In this document: positions 27,110-35,486 of the stretch, one piece after another | Layout: the number at the start of each line of letters is the position of its first letter | How positions within the stretch are numbered: position 1 is the first letter of the stretch | Assembly (NCBI GenBank): GCA_002427885.1 | Contig: DIZI01000030.1 | Location: forward strand, 41,580 to 105,579 | Length of the DNA: 64,000 nt | Direction: 5' to 3' | Source: Paludibacter sp. UBA6032 | Lineage (GTDB): Bacteria > Bacteroidota > Bacteroidia > Bacteroidales > Paludibacteraceae | Notes under the pieces: model-generated | Told to the model about the DNA's origin: nothing | Seen by the model: only the letters and a program-made list of their open reading frames with translations | The model's database searches: none | Position numbers and translations under genes: made by a program

Positions 27110-29173
27110 ATGTACAAAATACTCTTTTTTTTGTTCCTGGTTTTCATGCACTTGCAGAGCAATGCAGAATCACTGAAACTGAGATCGCCATTATCGGATA
27201 CGGTGAAACTCAGAGAAGTGATGGTTGTGTCCAATATTCCGCTGGATGATAAAGATATCCTGAACTTTTACCGCACAAACCAATTCTCAACCCTCGATAA
27301 CATCAATGCCCGATTGGGTGGGTTATCACTGATTAAACGGGGAGCATATGCTTTAGAACCACAAATGAACGGCTTCTCCGGCGGGCAATTGAATGTGACG
27401 ATTGATGGCATGAAAATGTTTGGTGCCTGTACCGATAAAATGGATCCCGTTACGTCCTATATTGAACCGACAAACCTGAAAATGATTAAACTAAAATCAG
27501 GAACTAACGGCTCCGAAAATGGCTGCAACATCGGAGGATCAATGGATATGACTTTACAGGAACCAACGCTGAATACGAAACAATCAAATTTTGCCTCCAT
27601 TGCATTTGGCTACGAGAGTGTTTCACAAAGCAGAAATATTTTGTTTTCTACCGGTTTAGGAAATAAAAAGTGGGCATGGATGGCGGATGGAGTGTACCGG
27701 AAAACAGAGAACTACCGGGCAGGAAACGAACAAATTATTCCGTTTACCCAGTTTGAAAAAACAAATGTCCATTCGGCACTAAAATTTTCGCCCGACAAAA
27801 TAAATAGTTTCAAAGCTGATATTTTGTATGATATGGCAAACAATGTGGGCTACCCTGCGTTGCCTATGGATGTCAGCTTAGCAAAAGCAAGCCTGTTTGC
27901 ACTGGAATTTCAAAGAAAAGCCAAAATACAACTGAAAGCCAAACTGTATTTCAATCAGATTATTCACGTTATGGACGATTCGAAAAGGGATAGCCTGTAT
28001 CTGTTGAAAGTGAAACCGGTTGGCAAATCCGATTCCGTTTATATGCGCATGGATATGCCCGGGAAAAGCTCAACATTGGGTGCTTATTTCCAAATGAGAA
28101 TCCCCTGGAATGAAAATAACCACCTGACAATAAAAGTCGATAATTATAGCAATTATTCGATTGCGGAAATGACTATGCACATGCGGTATGCAGGTTTTGC
28201 TCCCGAACCACCCATGTACATGCAAACATGGCCGGCAATGCTCCGGAATGTTGCCGGAATTTATGTGGAGAACAGCACCTATCTGAGCCCAAAACTCGTA
28301 TTAACTGCGAATGCAAGAATGGATTATAATGTCGACAACCTGCAATCTGAATACGGTCAACAACAATTCTCTATTTTCAACTATACGTTGGAAAAAGTAC
28401 AGGGTAAACTGATCAAAAGTATCAATTTCGTAGCGCAGTATGACTTTACAAATGATTTGACATTAACGACCACACTAGGTCATTCCGAACGTATGCCAAC
28501 TATTGGTGAACGACTTGGATTTTATTTGTTTAATGCGTATGATGGGTATGATTACATTGGAAATCCGTACATGAAAACAGAAAAATCCAACTTTGTAAAA
28601 ATGGATTTTCAATTTACAAATCCCGTGATTAAAATAAATATAAGTCCTTCAATCAGTTTTTTGAACGATTACATTATGGGAATAACCGATTTCAATATAC
28701 AGGCAATGAATTTTTATGCAAACGGAATAAGGGTTTATACAAACGTTCCAAGTGCAAAATTATTCAGTACTGACTTGCAACTGCTTTATACACCCGTTCA
28801 AAACATTTCAGCTTTCTGGTTATCGAAATTTACTTATGGAGAAATAAACCATACGGAAGTCATGCCGTTAATTCCACCGTTGAAAAATATAATCGCCATT
28901 CAATATCAAAAAGATGAATTGCAGGTACAGGCGGAATGTGAAACAGCGTTGGCCCAAAACCGGATTAACTCAAACTACGGCGAGTCAAAAACACCGGCTT
29001 TTACGGTGTTTAATATAAAAGGTGCATATGGCTTTACACTTTCGAAAGTCTCAATGAATTTTAGTGCGGGAATCACAAACCTTTTCAATAAAGCGTATTA
29101 TGAGCATTTGGATTGGGGACGTATTTATCGTCCGGGAAGAAGTTTGGAGCTTTACTTAAAAATGAGTTACTGA
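27110..29173 (+). CDS. OprC/NosA-like TonB-dependent copper receptor
   Basis: 687 residues: signal peptide 1-19, TonB-box-like VKLREVMVVSN, plug with RLGGLSLIKRGAYALEPQMNGF, and a barrel. In the plug, MFGACTDKMDPVTSYIEP contains Cys107-x3-Met111, the CxxxM copper-site pattern known from Pseudomonas OprC. The barrel has Met-rich loops (YMRMDMPGKS; MTMHMRYAGF; EPPMYMQTWPAM) that could supply further thioether ligands. It lies next to a Met/His lipoprotein and a Cys-cluster protein. Copper uptake is a strong inference, not proof. Confidence 0.85.
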   Translation: MYKILFFLFLVFMHLQSNAESLKLRSPLSDTVKLREVMVVSNIPLDDKDILNFYRTNQFSTLDNINARLGGLSLIKRGAYALEPQMNGFSGGQLNVTIDGMKMFGACTDKMDPVTSYIEPTNLKMIKLKSGTNGSENGCNIGGSMDMTLQEPTLNTKQSNFASIAFGYESVSQSRNILFSTGLGNKKWAWMADGVYRKTENYRAGNEQIIPFTQFEKTNVHSALKFSPDKINSFKADILYDMANNVGYPALPMDVSLAKASLFALEFQRKAKIQLKAKLYFNQIIHVMDDSKRDSLYLLKVKPVGKSDSVYMRMDMPGKSSTLGAYFQMRIPWNENNHLTIKVDNYSNYSIAEMTMHMRYAGFAPEPPMYMQTWPAMLRNVAGIYVENSTYLSPKLVLTANARMDYNVDNLQSEYGQQQFSIFNYTLEKVQGKLIKSINFVAQYDFTNDLTLTTTLGHSERMPTIGERLGFYLFNAYDGYDYIGNPYMKTEKSNFVKMDFQFTNPVIKINISPSISFLNDYIMGITDFNIQAMNFYANGIRVYTNVPSAKLFSTDLQLLYTPVQNISAFWLSKFTYGEINHTEVMPLIPPLKNIIAIQYQKDELQVQAECETALAQNRINSNYGESKTPAFTVFNIKGAYGFTLSKVSMNFSAGITNLFNKAYYEHLDWGRIYRPGRSLELYLKMSY

Positions 29174-29233
29174 AATTCCATTTAGCTTCATAATTTGATA
29201 CTTAAATTTCTCTCGTAGTTGTAAATTAATGGA

Positions 29234-29776
29234 CTAACAACTAATTGCATTATTTTCCAAAACACTGAAAAGTTCGTTCACCTGAGAACGCTCGAGTTGA
29301 AATACCGGTGTTTTATTAGCATATTGAAAAGGGACGTACTTTAAAGCCTGAATATAGCATAAAGACTTGTCTTCGGTATAGGCAATTTTAAGTTTAACCC
29401 CGTTTCCCATGGTTTTATGAAGTAAATTCAAACTTCTATATTCATGAGATTCAATCAACTTTATCAAATTATTATATTCTCTTCTATCGAAGGATATTTC
29501 ACGAAAATTTATTTTATTACCTGTTAGCATGTATTTATAATACGTTTTGTCTACGACTCCAGATACAAATCCCCAAAACATCACGATCATGGTCAGAATA
29601 GCTATTAAAGGCGTAAGATTATGCTTTAGCAGAGGTGGAAGGTGTGTATCTAATTCAATAAAGGCTACACTCAGAATTATTAGGAACGTACTTTTCATAG
29701 GGAAAGTAACGTATTTCTTTATGATGGCATGATCCATGTCATCAAACATTTGTTCAATTGATGCATTTCGTTTCAT
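29234..29776 (-). CDS. Hypothetical membrane protein
   Basis: 180 residues with two transmembrane segments (MKSTFLIILSVAFIEL; LTPLIAILTMIVMFWGFVSG) and a soluble C-terminal half (YKYMLTGNKINFREISF...) that resembles bacterial PH-like/YcxB-type domains in layout only. No family recognised. Monocistronic, convergent with the copper receptor. Confidence 0.7.
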   Translation of the reverse strand: MKRNASIEQMFDDMDHAIIKKYVTFPMKSTFLIILSVAFIELDTHLPPLLKHNLTPLIAILTMIVMFWGFVSGVVDKTYYKYMLTGNKINFREISFDRREYNNLIKLIESHEYRSLNLLHKTMGNGVKLKIAYTEDKSLCYIQALKYVPFQYANKTPVFQLERSQVNELFSVLENNAISC

Positions 29777-30555
29777 AATGATAAAGTATTACATGAATAC
29801 AAAATGTATTCACAGAAAAATCACTCAAAAAAATTGATGGTAATAAATTTGAAATTGAAATCTATAATACAAGTGGTCTAATCAAATCAACATTTTGCAA
29901 AAAACGAAAAAATCAAAACCTTTTGATTGTATTTATGCAAAATGCTCCGGATAGAGGTGATGAGAGATTGTAATGTCTGATTGGGGAAGTAGCTTAATTC
30001 AATTTATCCCAAAACTGAAAAATTCATCAACCTGTCTTGTAAATTTAGTTTCAAAATTTTCAAAAATATTAGATTGATTATCGCATTCCACATTAGAAAA
30101 CAAGTAAGATATACGATTCACGCTGCAAATATAGAGTATATTTTTTAGAATGAATCTAAATAGACCGATAATATTAGAAAAAATAACATTTCCGCTATAA
30201 AAAATAACCATTTTGACATGCATAACAATATTTTAGAAGCATTATGTCACTATTTTAATATATTTAAAATCATATTGACAAGATAATGGTGAAAAACTAT
30301 TTGCTTAATATTGTGAATCGTCGCTTCATCATATTTCCCTGTTCGTCTTCTACAACTAATATGTGGCTTCCGACAAATATATTTAATCAGGAAAGTCTAC
30401 TTACAATCTTCAAATAAATTTAATTTTTGTTTTAACCGGCTACTTTCTTACGAGACCAGAAGTATTTAGTTGACAATACCATTAAAAAAAAACTTGTCCT
30501 AAAAGGAACAAGTTTTTCTTATACTATAAACTATTTACTATAAACTACCGACTAA
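29777..30555. other. Largely non-coding region upstream of trpS terminator
   Basis: 779 bp. A 74-codon leftward frame (29999-30223) has no recognisable motif and is probably spurious. At 30297-30383 a stop-bounded leftward frame of about 28 codons reads like the end of a T9SS tail (ILVVEDEQGN then KRRFTILSK) and may be a gene remnant. Otherwise nothing is seen. Confidence 0.4.
30488..30518 (-). terminator. Terminator of trpS
   Basis: Stem AAAACTTGT(C)CT with AGGAACAAGTTTT; read leftward it is followed by T8. Confidence 0.85.
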
Positions 30556-31551
30556 TCAGAACCGTTTAAATCCCACGATCTCTCTTACTTCACGGATTGT
30601 TTTAGCTGCGTTTTCCTGCGCTTTTTCTTTTCCCATGCGCGCAACCTTCGAGACATAGGCTTCGTCGGCTGAAATGGCTTTAATCTTCTCACGGAAAGGT
30701 TCTGTAAAAGCAATCATATCCTGTGCCAACTGTTTTTTCATATCGCCGTAACGAATACTGCAGTTATTGTACATATCATCGAAATAGCTAAGTGTTTCGG
30801 GAGCCGAAACAACTTTCATCAGTTGGAAAATATTCTGGATGGCTTCAGGTTTTACCTGGTTGGGCTGAGTTGGACCGACATCGGTAACTGCTTTCATCAC
30901 TTTTTTCCGGATAGCTTCGGGTTCGTCATCAAGAAAAATGGCATTGCCTTCTCCTTCCGATTTTCCCATTTTCCCGCTTCCGTTCAATCCGGGGATTTTC
31001 ACCAACTCATTCCCAAAATTGAATGCCTGTGGTTCAGGGAAATAGTCAACATTGTAAAGCCTGTTGAAACGGTTTCCAAACGTACGTGTCATTTCAAGAT
31101 GTTGTTCCTGATCTTTCCCTACCGGAACTTTGGTAGCACGATGAATCAGAATATCCGCAGCCATTAAGGTTGGGTAAGTCAACAGTCCTGCATTTACATT
31201 TTCGGGTTGCTGACGGATTTTATCTTTAAAAGATGTACAGCGTTCTAGTTCTCCTATATAGGCATTCATATTCAGAAACAAATACAATTCGGCCACTTCC
31301 GGAACATCACTCTGAATATACAGGGTTGCCTTTTCAGGATCAAGACCGGCAGCCAGGTATTCCACCAGAATCTGCCGCACATTTCCATATAAATCAGCCG
31401 GTGTAGGGTGAGTGGTTAAAGAGTGATAATCGGCAATGAAAAAGTAGCAGTTATGCTCATTTTGCATGCTTATAAAATTGCGCAAGGCGCCAAAATAATT
31501 TCCCAGATGAAGGTTTCCGGTCGGCCGAATGCCGCTTACTACTGTTTCCAT
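30556..31551 (-). CDS. trpS: Tryptophanyl-tRNA synthetase
   Basis: Class I aminoacyl-tRNA synthetase charging tRNA-Trp. 331 residues. HIGH-type motif in PTGNLHLGNYFGAL (11-24), tryptophan pocket around DYHSLTT and QSDVPEVAEL, KMSKS-type loop GSGKMGKSEGEGNAIFL. Normal length. A pair of inverted repeats separates it from the Lrp-type gene. Confidence 0.98.
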   Translation of the reverse strand: METVVSGIRPTGNLHLGNYFGALRNFISMQNEHNCYFFIADYHSLTTHPTPADLYGNVRQILVEYLAAGLDPEKATLYIQSDVPEVAELYLFLNMNAYIGELERCTSFKDKIRQQPENVNAGLLTYPTLMAADILIHRATKVPVGKDQEQHLEMTRTFGNRFNRLYNVDYFPEPQAFNFGNELVKIPGLNGSGKMGKSEGEGNAIFLDDEPEAIRKKVMKAVTDVGPTQPNQVKPEAIQNIFQLMKVVSAPETLSYFDDMYNNCSIRYGDMKKQLAQDMIAFTEPFREKIKAISADEAYVSKVARMGKEKAQENAAKTIREVREIVGFKRF

Positions 31552-31554
31552 AAT

Positions 31555-31665
31555 GACCCCTAGCCCCTAAAGGGGGACTAGTATAAATTTGTTTATCTTT
31601 AATATTTTATTTCCCCCTTACTGAAGTGTATTATTCATTTTCCTCTTTTGGGGGCAGGGGTTATT
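31555..31665. repeat. BIME-like inverted pair, family C, copy 1
   Basis: CCCCTAGCCCCTAAAGGGGG (from 31557) and its degenerate inverse around 31641-31665 (CTTTTGGGGGCAGGGGTT). The same GGGGTTAGGGG-type pairs occur at 35360-35428 and 37322-37506. Confidence 0.75.
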
Positions 31666-31666
31666 T

Positions 31667-32128
31667 TTACTCAATCGGTATTGATCTGCGAATGCGTTGA
31701 TCGAGCGAAGTAAGTGTTTCGGTAGTGGCAACTCCCGGAATCTCCTGAATACGTGAATTTAATAATTCCATCAGATGCTCATCATTTTTGGCATATAATT
31801 TTATCAATATCGTGTAATTTCCCAGAGTATATTGGGATTCCACTATTTCTGGAATTTTCTCCAGTTCGTGTACAACTTCCTTATACATGGATCCGCGTTC
31901 GAGGGTGATGCCAATATAAACGCACATCTGGAATCCCAGCATTTTGGGATTTACTGTATAACCTGAACCTGTAATAACATCAATATCAATCAATCGTTGA
32001 ACCCTTTGATGAATGGCTGCACGTGAAACTCCACATTCTTCGGCAACATCTTTAAATGGCATTCGGGCATTTTGAGTTATGATTCGCAATATTTTACGAT
32101 CAAGTTGATCTATTTTTTCCATAGTCAA
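31667..32128 (-). CDS. Lrp/AsnC family transcriptional regulator
   Basis: 153 residues. N-terminal HTH (LDRKILRIITQNARMPFKDVAEECGVSRAAIHQRVQRL) and C-terminal RAM ligand-binding domain (VYIGITLERGSMYKEVVHELEKIPEIVESQYTLG in two strands and a helix). Responds to an amino acid in typical family members; target unknown. Monocistronic with a promoter box at 32201. Confidence 0.95.
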   Translation of the reverse strand: MTMEKIDQLDRKILRIITQNARMPFKDVAEECGVSRAAIHQRVQRLIDIDVITGSGYTVNPKMLGFQMCVYIGITLERGSMYKEVVHELEKIPEIVESQYTLGNYTILIKLYAKNDEHLMELLNSRIQEIPGVATTETLTSLDQRIRRSIPIE

Positions 32129-32200
32129 ATAGTATTGAATTGTTTTATAAAACTTTCAGATAGCAAATAATATCTTCGCTTTAATTTATCATTTAGGCAG

Positions 32201-32208
32201 CAAAATTA
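32201..32208 (-). promoter_or_regulatory. Promoter box for the Lrp/AsnC gene
   Basis: CAAAATTA reads TAATTTTG on the minus strand (TAnnTTTG), 73 bp upstream of the start. Confidence 0.45.
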
Positions 32209-32310
32209 TATAAAATAAATGATATTGTAAAGATTATACCTATAAATAATAGAAAACAATGGACATTTGATCTGTTTTTTTGTTTAAGGTCTTTCCTTTT
32301 GATAATATAA

Positions 32311-32345
32311 ACAGCCGAAGTGAATCCACTTCGGCTGTTAGTTTA
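32311..32345 (-). terminator. Terminator of the FKBP operon
   Basis: Perfect 12-bp stem ACAGCCGAAGTG (32311-32322) with CACTTCGGCTGT (32327-32338), loop of four, AT-rich flanks. Confidence 0.85.
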
Positions 32346-32374
32346 TATAACCCCACTTTACAGTTGAAGGAGGT

Positions 32375-33238
32375 TTATTTTTCTATTGAGATTAACTCAA
32401 CTTCAAAAACAAGAGTTGAGAATGGTTTAATCTTTCCCTGAGCAGAAGGGCCATAAGCCAATTGTTGAGGAATATACAATTTATATTTTGAACCGACAGG
32501 CATTAATTTCAATGCTTCAGTCCAACCTTTTATAACCTGATTTACACCAAATACAACAGGCTCCTTGCGATCAACAGAACTATCAAAAACAGTTCCATCA
32601 AGCAGTGTTCCATGATAATTCACTTTGACTTTGCTGGTATCGGTAGGAATTTTTCCTGTTCCTTTTTTGATAATTTCATATTGTAACCCGCTGGCAGTTG
32701 TGATTACACCCGGTTTTTTTGCATTTTCTTCAAGGAATTTTTCGCCTTCAATTTTATTTGCCCCGAATTGTGCTTCAATTTTCTTTGCCTGAAGTCCTTG
32801 CATAGTGCGTTGTAAATAGGATTGAGCTTCTTCAGCTGTCATCTGTACTTTTGACTTTCTCAAACCGTTTACCAATCCTTGTTTAATCAGGTTCATATCT
32901 ACTTTTAAAGTAGAATCACCCATTAAACCCGATTTTTCCTGTCCTTTCAAAGAAGATCCGATTTTTGTTCCCAAATCTACCAAATCAGCATTCTTTTCAT
33001 CAACTTCGCCTTTCATGCCTTCTTTCATGCCGGCAAGTAACGATTTGATTTGTTTTTGAGTCGAATCACCTTTAATATAATATTGTTTAATCCCGGCACC
33101 ATTTGCTACTCCAAAAGCGTAGTTTAAACTGTCCAGTTGAGTTTTCAGGGTTGGCATTTTAGCTTTATTGCTATTACACGAAGAAAAAGTAAATGCAGCT
33201 ACCAGAGCCACTGCGAAGAATATATTCAGTTTTTTCAT
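32375..33238 (-). CDS. FKBP-type peptidyl-prolyl isomerase, lipoprotein (paralogue 4)
   Basis: 287 residues: lipobox TFSSC (Cys20), FKBP-type N-terminal dimerisation region about 30-165, and a C-terminal FKBP domain (KVNYHGTLLDGTVFDSSVDR; VIKGWTEALKLMPVGSKYKLYIP; LAYGP). Catalyses cis-trans isomerisation of Xaa-Pro bonds, anchored at the periplasmic or outer face. Last of four tandem FKBP genes. Its N-terminal half is closely similar to that of the preceding short paralogue, indicating recent duplication. Confidence 0.95.
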   Translation of the reverse strand: MKKLNIFFAVALVAAFTFSSCNSNKAKMPTLKTQLDSLNYAFGVANGAGIKQYYIKGDSTQKQIKSLLAGMKEGMKGEVDEKNADLVDLGTKIGSSLKGQEKSGLMGDSTLKVDMNLIKQGLVNGLRKSKVQMTAEEAQSYLQRTMQGLQAKKIEAQFGANKIEGEKFLEENAKKPGVITTASGLQYEIIKKGTGKIPTDTSKVKVNYHGTLLDGTVFDSSVDRKEPVVFGVNQVIKGWTEALKLMPVGSKYKLYIPQQLAYGPSAQGKIKPFSTLVFEVELISIEK

Positions 33239-33265
33239 TTTTCTGTATATTTAAAATTGGTTCTA

Positions 33266-33838
33266 TTATTTTTTTACTGGTTGTGGTGCTGATTCCGGAG
33301 CCGATTGTTGTGGAGCCGATTGTTGTGGAGCTGATTGTTGAGGAGCTGACATTTGAGAAGGCATTTGAGGTTGTTTACTCATTTTTTTTGCCTGAATTTC
33401 CTGCATGGTTTTTTGAATATAAGCTTCAGCTTCTTTCGAAGTCATGCCTTCTTTAAAATCATTCAATCCGTTTACCAATCCTTGTTTTACTAAATCGCTG
33501 TTAAAAGCAAGTGTTGAGTCACCCATTAAACCCTTAGCTTTTTGCTGTTTAAATGATGTTCCAACCTGCATACCCAATTTATACAATTCGTCTTTGTTGG
33601 CACCTTCTTCTTTGTAAGCTTTGTCTACAGCTTTCATTAAAGCAACGATTGCTTTTTCGGAAGTGTCTTTTTGCATCATATTGGTTCTGATGCCTTCACC
33701 ATTCGCTAATCCAAGCGTGTAATTTAAACTGTCGTTTTGAGTTTTCAAAGTCACAGTTTTTGCTTCGTATTTATTGCACGAAGCAAGCAGAAAAATGGCA
33801 ACCAAAGCCACCAACGATAAAATACTTTGTTTTTTCAT
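33266..33838 (-). CDS. FKBP-N-domain lipoprotein lacking the isomerase domain (paralogue 3)
   Basis: 190 residues: lipobox LLASC (Cys20) and the same N-terminal domain as the next gene (LKTQNDSLNYTLGLANGEGI; GLMGDSTL; KQGLVNGL). Where the FKBP domain should begin there is instead a Pro/Gln/Ser repeat tail (QQSAPQQSAPQQSAPESAPQ) encoded by 15-bp tandem repeats. No isomerase catalytic segment remains. It may be a heterodimer partner or chaperone-only form of its neighbours. Confidence 0.88.
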   Translation of the reverse strand: MKKQSILSLVALVAIFLLASCNKYEAKTVTLKTQNDSLNYTLGLANGEGIRTNMMQKDTSEKAIVALMKAVDKAYKEEGANKDELYKLGMQVGTSFKQQKAKGLMGDSTLAFNSDLVKQGLVNGLNDFKEGMTSKEAEAYIQKTMQEIQAKKMSKQPQMPSQMSAPQQSAPQQSAPQQSAPESAPQPVKK

Positions 33839-33912
33839 TTTGATTTGTTATTTTGAATTTTATTACTATTTTTTTCAGGTACCGGAAATCAGCACCCTTG
33901 ATAAATGAAATT

Positions 33913-34740
33913 TTACTTTGTTTTTTTTGTTCCTTTAGCGGATGGGGCTTTTTTATCAAACATCGTCGGTTTAGCTTCCAGTGATGGAGCAGCTACCTGA
34001 GTGGATTTAGCTTCTACAGCAGGCATTATGCCCAGTAAATTCACTTCGAATATTAATGTGGCAAAACCTGGAATTGCTCCGTTTCCGGCACCTTTTTCAC
34101 CATAACCCAAGGTATAGGGAACAAAAAATTTGTATTTAGAACCAACCGACATAAGTTGCACGCCTTCCGTCCAACCGGGAATAACCTGATTCAATGGGAA
34201 TACGATGGGTTTTCCACGATCCACTGAACTGTCAAATTTTGTTCCATCAATTAAAAAGCCTTCATAATCTACTTTTACCGAATCGGTCGCTTTTGGTTTA
34301 GGGCCTTCGGCTGCAACCAGTACCTGATATTGTAATCCGCTTGGAGTAGTAATCACACCTTCTTTTGTTTTATTCTCAGCCAAAAACTTCTCCCCTTCTA
34401 CTTTTTTTGCAGCAGTCTCAGTTTTTTGAGCTTCAGTAATGTAATTACGGAAATATTCATTTGCAAATTCAGAAGTCATCTGGGCAGAATCACCTTTCAT
34501 GGCTGTTGTAAAACCTTTGATGACTAAATCAATAGTATATTTACCTCCCGGAATACCTTTGATATTTTTAGCAAAATCCGATCCTACGTTTAATCCCAAA
34601 GCATAACTCATTGAGTCTACATTGTTTGTTAGTACGTTAACAGGTACGGTTTCAACCACTTTTTTTGGTTTTTTTGTTTTGGCATCAGCCGAACTGAAAA
34701 TAAGGCTTATTGCCGCGATAAATAAAAATGTCTTTTTCAT
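33913..34740 (-). CDS. FKBP-type peptidyl-prolyl isomerase, exported (paralogue 2)
   Basis: 275 residues with a cleavable-type signal (FLFIAAISLIFSSADAK), an N-terminal dimerisation domain (VDSMSYALGLNVGSDF) and an FKBP domain (KVDYEGFLIDGTKFDSSVDRG; VIPGWTEGVQLMSVGSKYKFFVP; TLGYGEKGAG). A Lys/Ala-rich C-terminal tail (EAKPTMFDKKAPSAKGTKKTK in parts) follows. Probably periplasmic. Confidence 0.95.
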   Translation of the reverse strand: MKKTFLFIAAISLIFSSADAKTKKPKKVVETVPVNVLTNNVDSMSYALGLNVGSDFAKNIKGIPGGKYTIDLVIKGFTTAMKGDSAQMTSEFANEYFRNYITEAQKTETAAKKVEGEKFLAENKTKEGVITTPSGLQYQVLVAAEGPKPKATDSVKVDYEGFLIDGTKFDSSVDRGKPIVFPLNQVIPGWTEGVQLMSVGSKYKFFVPYTLGYGEKGAGNGAIPGFATLIFEVNLLGIMPAVEAKSTQVAAPSLEAKPTMFDKKAPSAKGTKKTK

Positions 34741-34764
34741 TTTAAAATCAATAAATTATGATGA

Positions 34765-35349
34765 TTAAACAATAGCTAATAACTCAACTTCAAATATAAG
34801 AGCTGTGTGGGGAGGGATTGCCTGCCCTGCACCCTGAGCACCATAAGCCAGATCGGAAGGAATAAAAAGTTTCCATTTAGAACCTACAGGCATCAATTGT
34901 AACGCTTCAACCCAACCGCTGATAACCTGGGTTACCCCAAAAGTAGCCGGTTCGCCGCGTTGCACCGAACTATCAAAGACTTTTCCGTCAATGGTTGTTC
35001 CGTGATAATGTACTTTTACCGAATCGGAGGCTACGGGTATGGATCCGTTTCCTTCGGCGATAACTTCATATTGTAATCCGCTGGACAACGTAACAACTTC
35101 GCTACGTGCTGCATTTGCTTCCAGAAATGCTTTGCCTGCGCTTTGACCTTGTTCACTCATTTTATTTTGCAACTCTTCAAAAAACCCGTTGATAACAGCC
35201 TGAGCTTCTTCAGCACTTATTTCCGGTTCGTTTTGTTCAAAAACATCCTGAATCCCTTTGGCTAATTTTGCATAATTGATAGTTGTAATTCCACTACTCA
35301 ATAAATTACTACCTAAACTTAAGCCCAAAGCATAACTTACTTTTTCCAT
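34765..35349 (-). CDS. FKBP-type peptidyl-prolyl isomerase, cytoplasmic (paralogue 1)
   Basis: 194 residues with no signal peptide, starting directly in the dimerisation domain (MEKVSYALGLSLGSNLL) and ending in a full FKBP domain (KVHYHGTTIDGKVFDSSVQRG; VISGWVEALQLMPVGSKWKLFIP; LAYGAQGAG). First gene of the four-gene leftward array; gaps to the others are 24, 74 and 27 bp. Resembles FklB/FkpA-type enzymes. Confidence 0.95.
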   Translation of the reverse strand: MEKVSYALGLSLGSNLLSSGITTINYAKLAKGIQDVFEQNEPEISAEEAQAVINGFFEELQNKMSEQGQSAGKAFLEANAARSEVVTLSSGLQYEVIAEGNGSIPVASDSVKVHYHGTTIDGKVFDSSVQRGEPATFGVTQVISGWVEALQLMPVGSKWKLFIPSDLAYGAQGAGQAIPPHTALIFEVELLAIV

Positions 35350-35359
35350 AAATAAATAA

Positions 35360-35428
35360 ACCCCTAACCCCTAAAGGGTACCTTTTTAGTTCGTTTTTCG
35401 TTTTTATATCCCTTAGGGGTTAGGGTCA
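35360..35428. repeat. BIME-like inverted pair, family C, copy 2
   Basis: ACCCCTAACCCCTAAAGGGT (from 35360) and its inverse CCCTTAGGGGTTAGGGTC (35410-35427) between the FKBP start and its promoter box. Confidence 0.8.
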
Positions 35429-35440
35429 TAAAAAACGTTG

Positions 35441-35448
35441 CAAAGATA
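35441..35448 (-). promoter_or_regulatory. Promoter box of the FKBP operon
   Basis: CAAAGATA reads TATCTTTG on the minus strand, an exact TAnnTTTG match 92 bp before the first FKBP gene. The repeat pair lies in the resulting leader. Confidence 0.5.
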
Positions 35449-35486
35449 GCTGATTTCTTGAATAATAACACGTTAATATTTCAAAA

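Noticed and set aside
29999..30223. 74-codon leftward frame
   Set aside because: AT-rich, no recognisable domain, no convincing start signal; a promoter-like box inside it may be chance.
33266..33838. Frameshifted FKBP gene
   Set aside because: The alternative frames after the repeat tail do not encode an FKBP domain and the intergenic gap is only 27 bp, so the short form is as built.
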